Assembly: GCA_003427395.1 (NCBI GenBank)
Contig: BFEA01000264.1
Coordinates: forward strand, 1,618,770-1,643,664
DNA: 24,895 nt
Reading direction: 5' to 3'
Source: Chara braunii
Lineage: Eukaryota; Streptophyta; Charophyceae; Charales; Characeae
Made by a program: the position numbers and the translations under genes. The notes under the pieces were generated by a model. That model had not been told where the DNA came from, did no database searches, and saw nothing but the letters and a program-made list of their open reading frames with translations. Of this stretch, positions 9,627 through 18,621 are shown in pieces. Numbering within the stretch: the stretch's first letter is position 1; each line of letters begins with the position of its first letter.

Positions 9627-9748
9627 ATCATGGCGCTGTATCTTTCCATAATCCATAGGAAGATTCACTCTGTTTCCACGATTGATTTGGAACTGTGGAA
9701 AACGAGAGTGAATCTGCCATAGAGCATGGAAAGATACAACGCCATGAT
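9627..9748. repeat. 122-bp foldback (MITE-like or hairpin-RNA-like)
   Basis: The left arm, 9627-9679, starts ATCATGGCGCTGTATCTTTC. The right arm, 9695-9748, ends GAAAGATACAACGCCATGAT. They are near reverse complements over about 53 bp with a few mismatches, leaving a 15-base loop (9680-9694). The arms contain no ORF or transposase. Possible readings are a small MITE-like foldback element, a hairpin-RNA precursor of microRNA size, or a palindrome left by inverted duplication. An A-rich tract precedes it. Confidence 0.9.
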
Positions 9749-9785
9749 TTCTGTCTTTTGTGCAACGGGGAAACAGGGACCCGAC

Positions 9786-9848
9786 GGGATACACGGGCTG
9801 AAAACAACCCAGTGACCCTAAGGGGATACACGTGCTGGCAACAACCCA
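9786..9848 (+). repeat. 37-bp tandem repeat, 1.7 copies
   Basis: GGGATACACG(G/T)GCTG(A/G) followed by CAACCCA occurs at 9786 and 9823. The copies share most positions. The repeat sits between the foldback and a pyrimidine tract. Confidence 0.8.
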
Positions 9849-9849
9849 C

Positions 9850-9901
9850 TTTCGTTTTCCCTTTTTTTTTCCTTTTTTTTTTTCGTTTTGTTTTTCTTTC
9901 T
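9850..9901 (+). repeat. Pyrimidine (T-rich) tract
   Basis: Runs of T broken by C and a few G fill this stretch. It is low-complexity DNA with no coding meaning. Confidence 0.9.
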
Positions 9902-9961
9902 AACAATTGTAAGGGAGGGGTACTCAGGGAGGCACAGCGACTGGCCACTCAGATGATGCTC

Positions 9962-10015
9962 GGTCCCTCTGCTACCGGCTGTCCCCTGGCCGGTGTCCCC
10001 CGGTAGGGGGTTCCC
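9962..10015. repeat. Imperfect hairpin, CTACCGG/CCGGTAG core
   Basis: CTACCGG at 9972-9978 pairs with CCGGTAG at 10000-10006, and the outer GGTCCC/GGGTTCCC stretches can pair partially. The loop is GC-rich. Confidence 0.65.
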
Positions 10016-10050
10016 TGAAGGCTATCAGGCCACCCTGGGCTGAAAAGGCC

Positions 10051-10158
10051 ACCCGGGGCAAGGTCCCACTTGCACGGATTAAGAGATTCTGGCCGTTTAT
10101 CTTTTGCTATCTACGGTCAGTATCGCTTAATCCGTGTAAGTGGGACCTAGACCCCGGT
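10051..10158. repeat. About 108-bp foldback
   Basis: AGGTCCCACTTGCACGGATT (from 10061) is matched in reverse complement by AATCCGTGTAAGTGGGACCT (ending 10148). Pairing continues inward through GATTCTGGCCG versus CGGTCAGTATC and outward through ACCCGGGG versus CCCCGGT. The loop is about 18 T-rich bases. No ORF is present. It is a second element-like foldback 300 bp from the first, and the two share no stem sequence. Confidence 0.85.
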
Positions 10159-10246
10159 GCCAGATTTGACACATGATTGAATTTACCAGGGCTGGTTAGT
10201 CCGATGATAATACCTCAAGGCCATCGCCCTTTTCAAAAAAAAAAAA

Positions 10247-10602
10247 NNNNNNNNNNNNNNNNNNNNNNNNNNNNNNNNNNNNNNNNNNNNNNNNNNNNNN
10301 NNNNNNNNNNNNNNNNNNNNNNNNNNNNNNNNNNNNNNNNNNNNNNNNNNNNNNNNNNNNNNNNNNNNNNNNNNNNNNNNNNNNNNNNNNNNNNNNNNNN
10401 NNNNNNNNNNNNNNNNNNNNNNNNNNNNNNNNNNNNNNNNNNNNNNNNNNNNNNNNNNNNNNNNNNNNNNNNNNNNNNNNNNNNNNNNNNNNNNNNNNNN
10501 NNNNNNNNNNNNNNNNNNNNNNNNNNNNNNNNNNNNNNNNNNNNNNNNNNNNNNNNNNNNNNNNNNNNNNNNNNNNNNNNNNNNNNNNNNNNNNNNNNNN
10601 NN
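10247..10602. other. Assembly gap (356 N)
   Basis: An unbroken N-run follows an A-run (FFF/KKK frames at its left edge) and precedes G/T-rich low-complexity sequence. Both edges are hard to sequence. Any open frame across it is meaningless. Confidence 1.
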
Positions 10603-10850
10603 GGGTTTCGGGTGGGGTGGGGTGCGCTGGTGTTTGGCACGGGGTGGGGTTCGGGTTTTGGGTTGGTTGCAGTTGGTTGGTGGTGGGGTGGTGTGGGGTG
10701 GTGTGGTGTGGTGTGGTTTGTCGTGGGGACCGTGGGGTAGGGTTCGGGGTGGGGTTTGGGGTGGGTTTGGGGGTGCGGTTCGGGGTGCGGTTTGGGGTTG
10801 GGTGGGGTGTGGTTTGGGTTGGGTGGTGTTTGGGTCTGGCTACCCCCAGC
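10603..10850. repeat. G/T-rich low-complexity tract with G-run spacing
   Basis: The + strand is almost only G and T, with dozens of GGG or GGGG runs spaced by one to four bases (GGGGTTTGGGG, TAGGGTTCGGGG). This satisfies G-quadruplex spacing many times over and resembles a degenerate telomere-like repeat, though no regular TTTAGGG array is present. It abuts the gap on one side and ends about 30 bp before the LTR start. The minus strand reads as Pro-Thr-Asn-His repeats, an artefact of composition. Confidence 0.9.
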
Positions 10851-10891
10851 AAGGCTCGTGCCCGCCTAAACTTAAGCCGGTGTCGGCGCGA

Positions 10892-10909
10892 ATACCCTTC
10901 TAAGGGTAT
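10892..10909. repeat. ATACCCTT dyad at the LTR start
   Basis: ATACCCTT-CT-AAGGGTAT is a perfect 8-bp inverted repeat with a 2-base spacer, 11 bases inside the LTR. The 3' LTR has the same arms with spacer AC (24578-24595). A second perfect dyad, CCGCGC-TAG-GCGCGG, follows at 10964-10978. These could be protein-binding or structural sites at the LTR edge; that is inference. Confidence 0.85.
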
Positions 10910-11112
10910 CCGCCCTGGTTTTTGCAAGTGACAGAAAATAGTTTGGTTTAAAGTTTAAGTATACCGCGCTAGGCGCGGCTGCGTATGTGATTGCGTTGAC
11001 TGGGTGGTTGACCACAATAGAGAGTGTGTGGGCGCGCAGATTCTTGAGGCGCGCGTGATCGTTTTATTTGTTGATGATTGAAGGGTCGGCGTGACCGCCG
11101 GCCAGATTTCTA

Positions 11113-11303
11113 TTTTTTTTATTAAGCAGGAATTAGGGATGTTTTCCCTTGATTGGTATGTTTGACCGGGTCGGGCGCGCGTGCGAAGGACGACCTCGAC
11201 GGCGGCGNTTTTTTTTATTAAGCAGGAATTAGGGATGTTTTCCCTTGATTGGTATGTTTGACCGGGTCGGGCGCGCGTGCGAAGGACGACCTCGACGGCG
11301 GCG
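11113..11303 (+). other. 95-bp duplication around a single N (likely assembly artefact)
   Basis: 11113-11207 and 11209-11303 are identical, both running from T8 through ATTAAGCAGGAATTAGGGAT to GACCTCGACGGCGGCG, and are separated by one N at 11208. Perfect identity and a lone N suggest two contigs whose overlapping ends were joined without merging. The 3' LTR sequence stops at the corresponding base at the window end (24895). Confidence 0.85.
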
Positions 11304-11304
11304 A

Positions 11305-12780
11305 CGACGGCGACATTGTAACTGCGGTAGGTCCAGGCACGTGGAGTGGCGCGAGCGGCGGCTGTGGTACACCTTTGGTAAGTCGGCGCATACGCTAGGC
11401 AGCCGGGCGGACGGTTGTAGGCAGAGATGAGGCTCAGACCGATTTTTCCTGGCCCTGAGCGAGGCGCCACACCGCCTATATGGTGTCCCACGGGTGTTGG
11501 TCGCAAGCTTGGGCTTAGCCCTATAGGTTACGACATGGGACTTATGCGGGTATGGCACGGAGTTCAAGGCCAGGGGACGATTGCGCAAGAGTAATTGAGC
11601 GGCGAGGAGCTGAGGGGTTGGGGGGTCCTGCAGGGCTATCCCCCTTAGCCTTTGTTGGGGGAGTCCGATCGCGGGCCCTCGCTGCAGGGCTAAGGAAATT
11701 TTGGCAGGGGCCGCGGCCTTTTTTCCTTTTGGCAGTGCCCCTGTTTTTCTGAGTGAGGCCTATTTTTATTTTTTACTATAGGTACCAAGGCCTAAAGCCA
11801 GCCCCGCACTGAGGGGAGGGGTTTGGCTCAGTAGATACACTCGCGGGCAGTTGGAATTCGGGCCTGCGCTAAGCCCAGGAGAACCGTGGGGGCTCTTCCC
11901 TGCGCAAGCCCTTCAGGACATCCGTCGAAAATAGGAGTGATACAGGGACGGTTAGCGCGGCCCGTATGCCACGATGACGTACTGGGCAGGGAAGGACCGT
12001 GGGGACGCTGCCCCTGGGTGACGTCATTCAGGGATACCCACGAGATCTGAGACGATACGAAGAAGATATGTGCGGCCTCTGTGCAAGGCTGGCATGCTTA
12101 AAGTCCAAGACGCGGGCCAGGTTCGTGCAGTAAGACCAGGCAGCACCTTGGCCGGGCAGATCCCAAATGGGGGGGGGCGCGGGGTGCTGCCAGTGCCTGA
12201 GTCCTTCGGGACATCCGTTAAAATTGGGACGATACAGAGAAGATTGGCATGACCCCTGCGCTAGAGTGGCACACATAAATTGGGAGGGAGTCCGTCATCC
12301 GGAGCCTTTGCTCGGCACTTCGACCGGTTCGTCGGGCTGCGCAGTCCGGAAGAACCAATGGGACGTTAACATCGGTTGAAGAAGTGGGCAGCGGGGTGGC
12401 GGGGGCAGGAGCAGACCGGGTGGGCCTGGCCCGGATCTCCGCCCGGGTGCATTCGGGGCGGTGAACGAAGTAGCAGAGTGGTGACGTGCGGAGCATTGTG
12501 GCCGCGGCCGACTACTACCGGGTGTCGTGCTAGCCACGCGAAAGGAGACAGGAGGCGGAGCATCGGGTGTCAGCAGTGAGTGGGAGAGGACGGGGAACGA
12601 ACGTAGCCCCGAAGCCCGCCGAGGTACGTCCGAAGGAGATGGCAAGGAGACTGGCAGGGAGTCGCTCAACGACAGTGGGCGGAGTGACGGAGCCATAACG
12701 ATGGGCGCTAGGGCGGTGCAGACCAAGACCGGGGAAACACACGACGAGGGCACGGTGGATCGGGGCATCGAGAGGGGTGA
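11305..12780. other. LTR stretch without gene; weak internal repeats
   Basis: This GC-rich part of the LTR has no partner in the left arm. GGACATCCGT recurs at 11916 and 12209 and GACGATAC(A/G) with AGAAGAT near 12051 and 12228, so units of roughly 180-290 bp seem to have been duplicated and then diverged. Long open minus frames here reflect purine bias of the + strand. Confidence 0.5.
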
Positions 12781-12783
12781 ATG

Positions 12784-12812
12784 GTACCTGGGCGCCGTTT
12801 CGCGCCAGGTAC
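12784..12812. repeat. GTACCTGG hairpin (right LTR)
   Basis: GTACCTGGGCGC pairs with GCGCCAGGTAC (one bulged G) around the loop CGTTTC. The left-arm equivalent at 9218-9246 has the same stem but another loop. Confidence 0.85.
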
Positions 12813-13006
12813 ATGCGCTCGAAGAAGGCGAGAGCGGGCGGATATGGTCGGATGTAGGCTGCAGGTAGACTCGCTGGTGGGAGGGGAACAGCGGGTGCTG
12901 GGGCCGTGGGGCGCATCGGAGAGTTGCGGGGGGGACGGAGGCGGAATCAAGAGTCAGGCAGGGAATGAACCCGGGCGGGGGGTAGCGCCGGGTGCATGCA
13001 GACAAG

Positions 13007-13048
13007 AAGGTGGGTGTGAGAGGGCGAAAGGTGGGTGTGAGAGGGCGA
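13007..13048 (+). repeat. 21-bp tandem repeat, two copies
   Basis: AAGGTGGGTGTGAGAGGGCGA occurs at 13007 and 13028 without differences. It lies immediately before the hairpin array. Confidence 0.9.
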
Positions 13049-13059
13049 AAAATACTTAC

Positions 13060-13545
13060 CTCACATGAATCATAACGAAATCAAGTGAGGAGAGGTGCCA
13101 TCTCGGCATTTTCGGGTAGGGCGAGTGTATTAGTAAGGTTAGTTTTGGTAGTGGGTTAACAGAATAGGAGTTAGTGAAGAAAAGCCCCGCGCGGAGCTAT
13201 GGCGGGGACTGGCGAAGGTGGGGGCGAAAGATGTGAGCCTCACTCGGTCCTCGATGGATTCGAGTGAGCTAACATGCTACACCGGAGTTCCGGGGCAGGG
13301 CGAGTTAGATGAAGAGATTAGATCTGCCTATAAGATAGTAGAAAAAGAGGTTAGTACAAAACGGGCAGCGAGGAGATGTCGAGGAAGGCGGGCGTTGTAG
13401 GAGGAAGAACGGATACTTTGCCCGACTCTTTAAAGAATCGAGCGAAGTAAAACGGCAGGTTAATGTTTAGGATACGGCGAATTGGATGATGGAGTTAGAT
13501 TCGGGGGAGGGACGATAGTTTTGCGCTGGGAAAAGGGGGGGATTT
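13060..13545. repeat. Roughly 178-bp tandem units, each opened by a hairpin
   Basis: Hairpins lie at 13060-13089 (CTCAC/GTGAG outer stem), 13239-13268 (CTCACTCG/CGAGTGAG) and 13416-13447 (a 32-base near-palindrome centred on CTTTAAAG), 179 and 177 bp apart. Each is followed by a related segment with GGCGA(G/A)T and then GAGTTAG, GGTTAG or GATTAG; the GCGA words are at 13121, 13300 and 13477. The units are otherwise diverged, while the hairpins stay foldable. Another small hairpin, ATCGTGA/TCACGAT, lies near 13667-13690. No coding frame spans the units. Confidence 0.75.
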
Positions 13546-13737
13546 TCACAATAGTAATGTACCTTTCCGGGTTCCGGCGAAAGAATCATGCAGGTTTGTT
13601 CCACCTCCGACTGATGGAAATGGCATGAGGATCGTTGCGGGGTAGGGGACTTACCTGTCGGCTGTAATCGTGATTGGCGGCCGTCACGATAAATATCTCA
13701 CCCGTGAAGGTTTCCTCCTCCACTGTGTCTAAGCACT

Positions 13738-13899
13738 CCTAGCCTGCTCCGAGTGATACGTTCACCCAACTAGGATGCCGGCCAGGTACTTGTAGGAGGA
13801 ACGCACGCAGAGAGAAGGCCTAGCCTGCTCCGAGTGATACGTTCACCCAACTAGGATGCCGGCCAGGTACTTGTAGGAGGAACGCACGCAGAGAGAAGG
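13738..13899 (+). repeat. 81-bp perfect tandem duplication
   Basis: Two copies beginning CCTAGCCTGCTCCGAGTGAT, at 13738-13818 and 13819-13899, appear identical. Perfect identity inside an otherwise diverged LTR marks a recent duplication or an assembly error. Confidence 0.95.
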
Positions 13900-15330
13900 A
13901 AGTGGAGAGACGTAGTAGAGAAGGAGGGAAAGGTTCGTGCACGACGAGGAAACAGTAGTAGGGTTTGGAGACTGGGTTATGGTCGGGGCCAGCCGGAGTC
14001 GCGCAGACAACGGGATGGTAGGCTTGATGCTTGGTTAAGAAGCGGCCTGGCCTATTGAGCGGGCTGACTGCTTCTAGGAACCGCGGCTGCTGCTGAGCGA
14101 TGCATACTACGACGTGCTGCTGCTGGCCGATGTGTGTGGCTGCTGCATACTGCGCGCGGACTGTCGCCACCACTGATGACAGTGCACGGATGATTGTTGC
14201 GTACTGGGCACGGAACTGCTGCTGCGTCCATCGATTGCGTACGGCCAGCTGCTGCCGTTGCTAACTGAATACAAGTTGTTGTTAACTACTAGGATGGTGA
14301 TGTTGTTGCCCTTTGCCGTGTGTGAGCCTGTTGGCGGAGGCTGCCGCGGTTGGGCCTGACCGCCGTTACTACTGCTGACGATACCGTGAGTACGGCGGCT
14401 GTTTAGAGCGGTGTTATTGCAGCTTTACCACAGGGGATGGAGGTATGGAGTAAAGAAGAGTGACCGGGCCGCAAGGGAGGTTGTTGTCGCGCCGGGGGGG
14501 GGGGACAAACTTGAGGGTTGAGCACTGCTACTACATAATGGACGCGGACTCCGTCTGTTTGGCTGCAGGTGGGCTATCGCTAACTATTGAGGTATTGTCG
14601 TCGCCTACCGAGGACTGCCATGTATTGCTACGCGCCACTACCATTTGGTTGCTGACTATTGTGGCCTGCATTGCGACGGCGTTTGGACCTTGAGGAGGGA
14701 CTGAGTGTTGAGAAAGGAGGTTAGTTCGGTGAGTTGAGAGGTCGACGGAGGGTGGACCTTGAAAGCTTGACCCAGAGACCGGTCAAGCTACTATTGTTTG
14801 ACCATCATTGCGGGCCCCTCAGGCGCCGAAGACTTGAAGGCCCTCTCCTTGCGAGTCTGACTGCACCTCCCTTGGATTTGAGAGTCTAAAATCTTCTCTT
14901 TCTGCCCCTCTTACTGTAAGTCTAGTCCCCTGGTTCTGAGAGGAAGGCTGCAGGCGGGCTTGTGACCCGTAACCCGCGCCAAGGCCTTGTGGGAGTTTTG
15001 CCCCACCAATTGCGGGAGCTCTGCCAGGGACTCAGGCGGAGTCCTAGAGGCAGAGAACTGAACGGTAAATTCTTGACCCTTTCTATAAACCGAACTATAA
15101 CCCCTAGTTGTATATCCTTCTATTGTCTGACTGAGAGTATTGCCTGAATCCTGTACTTTGACTTTGGTTTGGCTTTCAGGATCTGATTCAGATTAAATAA
15201 GGGAATGTGTGTGCAATCGCAGTCTCAGTTTTGTTGATTGTGTGAAAGCAGATTGTAAAAGAGGACTGCATATGGGAGGGGCAGCACGGAGGGCTGAAGT
15301 GCATGAGGTTTGAGTGAGTCGTTAAGGCTG
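13900..15330. other. Right LTR interior without recognisable gene
   Basis: 14090-14260 is rich in CTG/CTGC words (CAG on the minus strand), which keeps minus frames open (for example 14173-13820). 14760-15060 is the reverse-complement partner of 6930-7210. A run of ten G occurs near 14497. No domain, signal or splice-supported gene was recognised. Confidence 0.5.
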
Positions 15331-15336
15331 GGAGTC

Positions 15337-16240
15337 CCCAAAAGTTTGGGGAAGCCCAGCGCTTTGTTCATTTTAGGGTTTGTATGAAGCAATCAGGCCG
15401 CTCTATAAGTTTAGGTAGCCTGAATGCTTTGGAGGCTGGGACGTCCCCATAAGCTTGGGGAGACCCGGTGCTGTGAATTGCATGAAGGGTCACGACGATC
15501 TATAAGTTTAGGTGTCTTGACTGCTCTGACTTGCGAGGAGTTTGATTGTGGGTAACTTTCAGGAACTCAGGGCGCTCAATAAGTTTTGGTGCCTTGAGTT
15601 ACCTTGGTTTCTTTGGGTTTTCCTGAGTTTTTGCTTCTGAACGAGGGGACAGAGCCACTCTATAAGTTTAGGTGGCTCAGTCTCCTTCCGCATTTGTTTT
15701 AAGGGAATGAACCTGACAAAGGGGCAGGCCCTTCTGTAAGTTCAGGGAGCTTGACCCAATGCCACACACAGGAAGGCTCAGAAAGAAAGAAATCAGGTGG
15801 AGAGGCAGACCCTTCTGTAAGTTCAGGGGGTTTGACCCAAAGCCTCGCACATGCTGGAACCCAATGGTATAATCGTGCTATATTGTATTATTATTTTATC
15901 TATGAACAGGCTAGTCAGGCGCGGGTTCCATAAGATTGGACAGCCTGACTATAGCTTATCGTAACTTTAAGAGAGTACAATTAAGAGTACAATGGAAGGT
16001 AACTTGGACCGGCTGAGCATTGTTTCTAGGATGAATGGCTCAGTCTTACGTCCACCCTGAAGATTAAAGTTTAAAGAGATATATATAACTTAGATATTAA
16101 ACAGTTCAGGGCGACTAAGCATTGTTTCTAAGATGAATGGCTTAGTAATGTGCCCAAAGGAAGAGAAAAGTAGTTGTGCAGCCTGCTCGTGTATACTTGA
16201 TGGCTAGGTCAAGCATTTTCCATAAGATGGGACGGCCTGA
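15337..16240 (+). repeat. About ten copies of a TATAAGTTTAGG/CATAAGATTGG motif
   Basis: Related motifs occur near 15337, 15400, 15451, 15499, 15574, 15657, 15731, 15812, 15928 and 16220. Most read CTCTATAAGTTTAGGTGGC, CCCTTCTGTAAGTTCAGG or CCCATAAGCTTGGGGAG. Only those at 15928 and 16220 resemble the left-arm consensus (TTCCATAAGATTGGA in this orientation). Many are followed by CTTGAC, GCCTGA or GGCTCAG. Spacing is about 50-115 bp apart from the last gap. This is the right-arm counterpart of 5839-6653. Confidence 0.8.
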
Positions 16241-16544
16241 CTTTCTGCCCTATGTAAGCTGGGTATAAGGGAATAAAGCGTCAAAAGATCACAAACTATT
16301 GTTTGCAGAATTTGACTTGGGGTGGTGAGAGTACTTACCTTTGTGGTTTGACCTGCATGTGGCTTAGTGAGATCACTACTTGGTTTGGGTTTCAGGTTGA
16401 CAGGTAGTTGCTTTAGAGGCTCGCCACGTGCTAGAGCGGTATGAGTTAGATCAATACCTGCATTTTATGAGCTAAGTTTATTTTTATTTAGATCGATTCT
16501 TGCATTTTCTGAAATATTTTTGTTATACTTGACTCTGTATAAAT

Positions 16545-16835
16545 TTTGGTAAGCTAGTTTCTCTACGGGAAGCGCTGCCGAAATTTCTACAAATCCAGGG
16601 AGTTAGTTAATTCTTCACTTTTCAAAGTTCAACTTGTCCGAAGTTCATATATGACTCAGTAAAAATCTGGAAAGTCTCTTTTTCTAAAGGTAGTGCTGCC
16701 AAAATTTTTGCTAATTTAGGGAGTTACACAAAATTGGACTTTGAAAACTCAAAGACTACTTCTGTTTTCATATTCGGGTTGATATATTCTGGAAAGGCGC
16801 TTTTCCTACGGGAAGCGCTGCCGAAATTTTCTTGA
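16545..16835. repeat. About 120-bp tandem units in the right LTR
   Basis: Three units carry CTACGGGAAGCGCTGCCGAAA or a variant, near 16563, 16685 and 16806. They are the reverse-complement partners of the units at 5241-5560 in the left arm and share the same nested inverted pair (TTTCAAAGTTCAACTTGTC). Confidence 0.8.
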
Positions 16836-18602
16836 TTTAGAGGAGTTGGATTATATTTTGACAGGTGGTAATTTTGACAATCCACCCTGAATAGGGGAGA
16901 TTCTGCCATTAGTCTACCTTTGCTTTGAGCACTTGCTTAGAGGTAGGCTTGGACTTAGTTGGCGGATAACTTTGAGTGAGATCGTGATATGGGGATTATT
17001 CTCCATGAAATTGTGGACTTAGCTTCTGTTTGGCCTGCCTTGTGTTACAGGTCCTCTTCACCGTCTGATTCAGAATTTAGACTAGTTTCGGCTTGGTCCT
17101 ACGAGGATCATCTTCTGTTATCACTGATAACAGGTCGGTTGCCGATTCATTGGTGTATGATTCAACTCCAATCCACCCTTGTCGCTCAACCAAAAGGTTT
17201 TAGCCCTGTGGCTTGAACTGTTTCATTGTGTTTTCACCCGGACTTTATTGAATGACCATTTAACTAAGGTACTAAGTATTTATTTTTGGGAGTTGCACAA
17301 AAGTGAGGCTTATATGGCTAAAGCAAGGGGTATGAGTATAGAGGATGGTTGAAGTTGACCCCGTGTAGTGCGTGGACTTTTGTTGAATCTTTTATGTGAC
17401 TGCAGGTATGGTTGTGGTTCGGCTTCTGGATGTGACTGCCTGCAGTTACATACATATATAATTGAGAGGAGTCCGACTGTGGATGTGAGAAGTGATCGTC
17501 CCATATAAACAAGCCTTATATGTATGTTTATATATGTCTTGGGTATGTGCGCGGCTTACCGAGATCGTGCGCAAGGATTAACTTGGTTATGCCTTGAGAG
17601 AAAAGAGGGATCCCCTTTTTTCCTTTGCTTCTTGAAGATTTTTATAGTCGGACGTTGGTCCTTGGCCGGGATTCAAGGTCCTTGTCCACGACATCTCAAC
17701 CCCTAGACTCTGCGGGGAAGGAATTTGCCTCCATGCAGAGCCTATTTGCCTCGCCTACCGAGACGCTCAGACCAAAGGTCGGAGGTCTCGCGGCGGCTGC
17801 ACGACTATTCCTTCAGCCATGCAATGTCGTGAAGGATTAGACCTTCACGATATTTCGAGTCTGACACTTGAGTGTCATAAGCGGTACTCGGATTCACGAG
17901 GGACCGCTTGATTATGGGCACTACATAGTACGCCATCATTGCGACTGCTTGCGTACGCTTGCATTGCGATCGATATGAGTTAGCCCTGCGTCCGCGCGGT
18001 TTTATACTAAGCCTCGCACACGACGCCTATCCGATCTTCGCGACGGAAAGTTATGGGAGGGCTACTTAAGGGGCTAGGAGCGTTGTCGCGTCGTTTGTGT
18101 CATGTCATGTTATATGTGCGTGTGTGTGTGTTTTATTTTTGTGTTCGTAAAGTGCTGTGTGCGTGGTGTGTGGAATGCGTCCAAGTCGACCGACGACGAG
18201 CCGCGCTTGGGACCTCAGCCCCCCAAGATGTCGGTTCGGGTGTGGGTCCGATAGGCGTATTACCGCTCGTGCCCCCTATGCTACAGTGAACGAGAAACGC
18301 CCTCGGCTGGTCCACCTGTGCGATTGCAACCGAGCAGCTTTCGTACAGTGCACTGGTAGCTCGGCGGGGATACGCCCACCGAAGGGAGGTGACAGCTTCC
18401 ATAAGGTGGAGGTGAGTTGTGCCTCGCGTAGGCCTTATCCTGTCGTAGGGGCTCACGAGAGGTATGGCTGGCGCACTCGGTCGGAGCGGCCTAAGGAAGC
18501 TCAATTTGTGTGTTCGCGACAAGGTTGGTCCAACTCCTGCGTGATGCGACCGAGAGGGTACCGCACTGCCGCGTGCGGTGCCGGACCGATGCGCTCGACA
18601 GG

Positions 18603-18621
18603 TGGCGCCGTTGCCGGGGAT
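18603..18621 (+). promoter_or_regulatory. Primer-binding site complementary to tRNA-Asp
   Basis: TGGCGCCGTTGCCGGGGAT is the reverse complement of the last 19 bases, including CCA, of eukaryotic cytosolic tRNA-Asp(GTC) as I know it. It begins two bases after the LTR terminus CGACA. This is where minus-strand cDNA synthesis is primed in LTR retrotransposons. tRNA-Asp priming is known for plant Athila/Tat-type gypsy elements. The site fixes the element's orientation as + and the LTR end at 18600. Confidence 0.88.

Larger units (their letters stand above)
10881..18600 (+). mobile_element. 5' LTR of a giant LTR retrotransposon (about 7.7 kb)
   Basis: The left boundary is set by the direct repeat: 10881 onward (TGTCGGC) matches 24567 onward to the window end with about nine substitutions and one T-run indel in 327 bases. 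The right boundary is CGACA at 18600, two bases before the primer-binding site. The ends form the short inverted repeat TGTCG...CGACA expected of LTR termini. The length of 7720 bases includes a 95-bp artefactual duplication around the N at 11208. No gene is recognised inside. It contains dyads near its start, a 178-bp-period hairpin array, motif arrays and tandem repeats, each listed separately. Promoter and polyadenylation sites could not be placed with confidence. Target-site duplications cannot be tested because the 3' LTR leaves the window. Confidence 0.85.

Noticed and set aside
10196-10927. Long Pro-Thr-Asn minus frame
   Set aside because: It spans the N gap and the G/T low-complexity tract, so it is compositional.
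12295-13005. 236-codon minus frame in the right LTR
   Set aside because: It is Pro/Ser-rich with no domain and is kept open by the purine-rich + strand. Its frame does not match the left-arm open frame.
17280-17540. TATA-like words (for example CATATAAAC, TTATATATG) as an LTR promoter
   Set aside because: Several AT-rich words occur but none is placed convincingly relative to a start site, and left-arm equivalents are altered. Not called.
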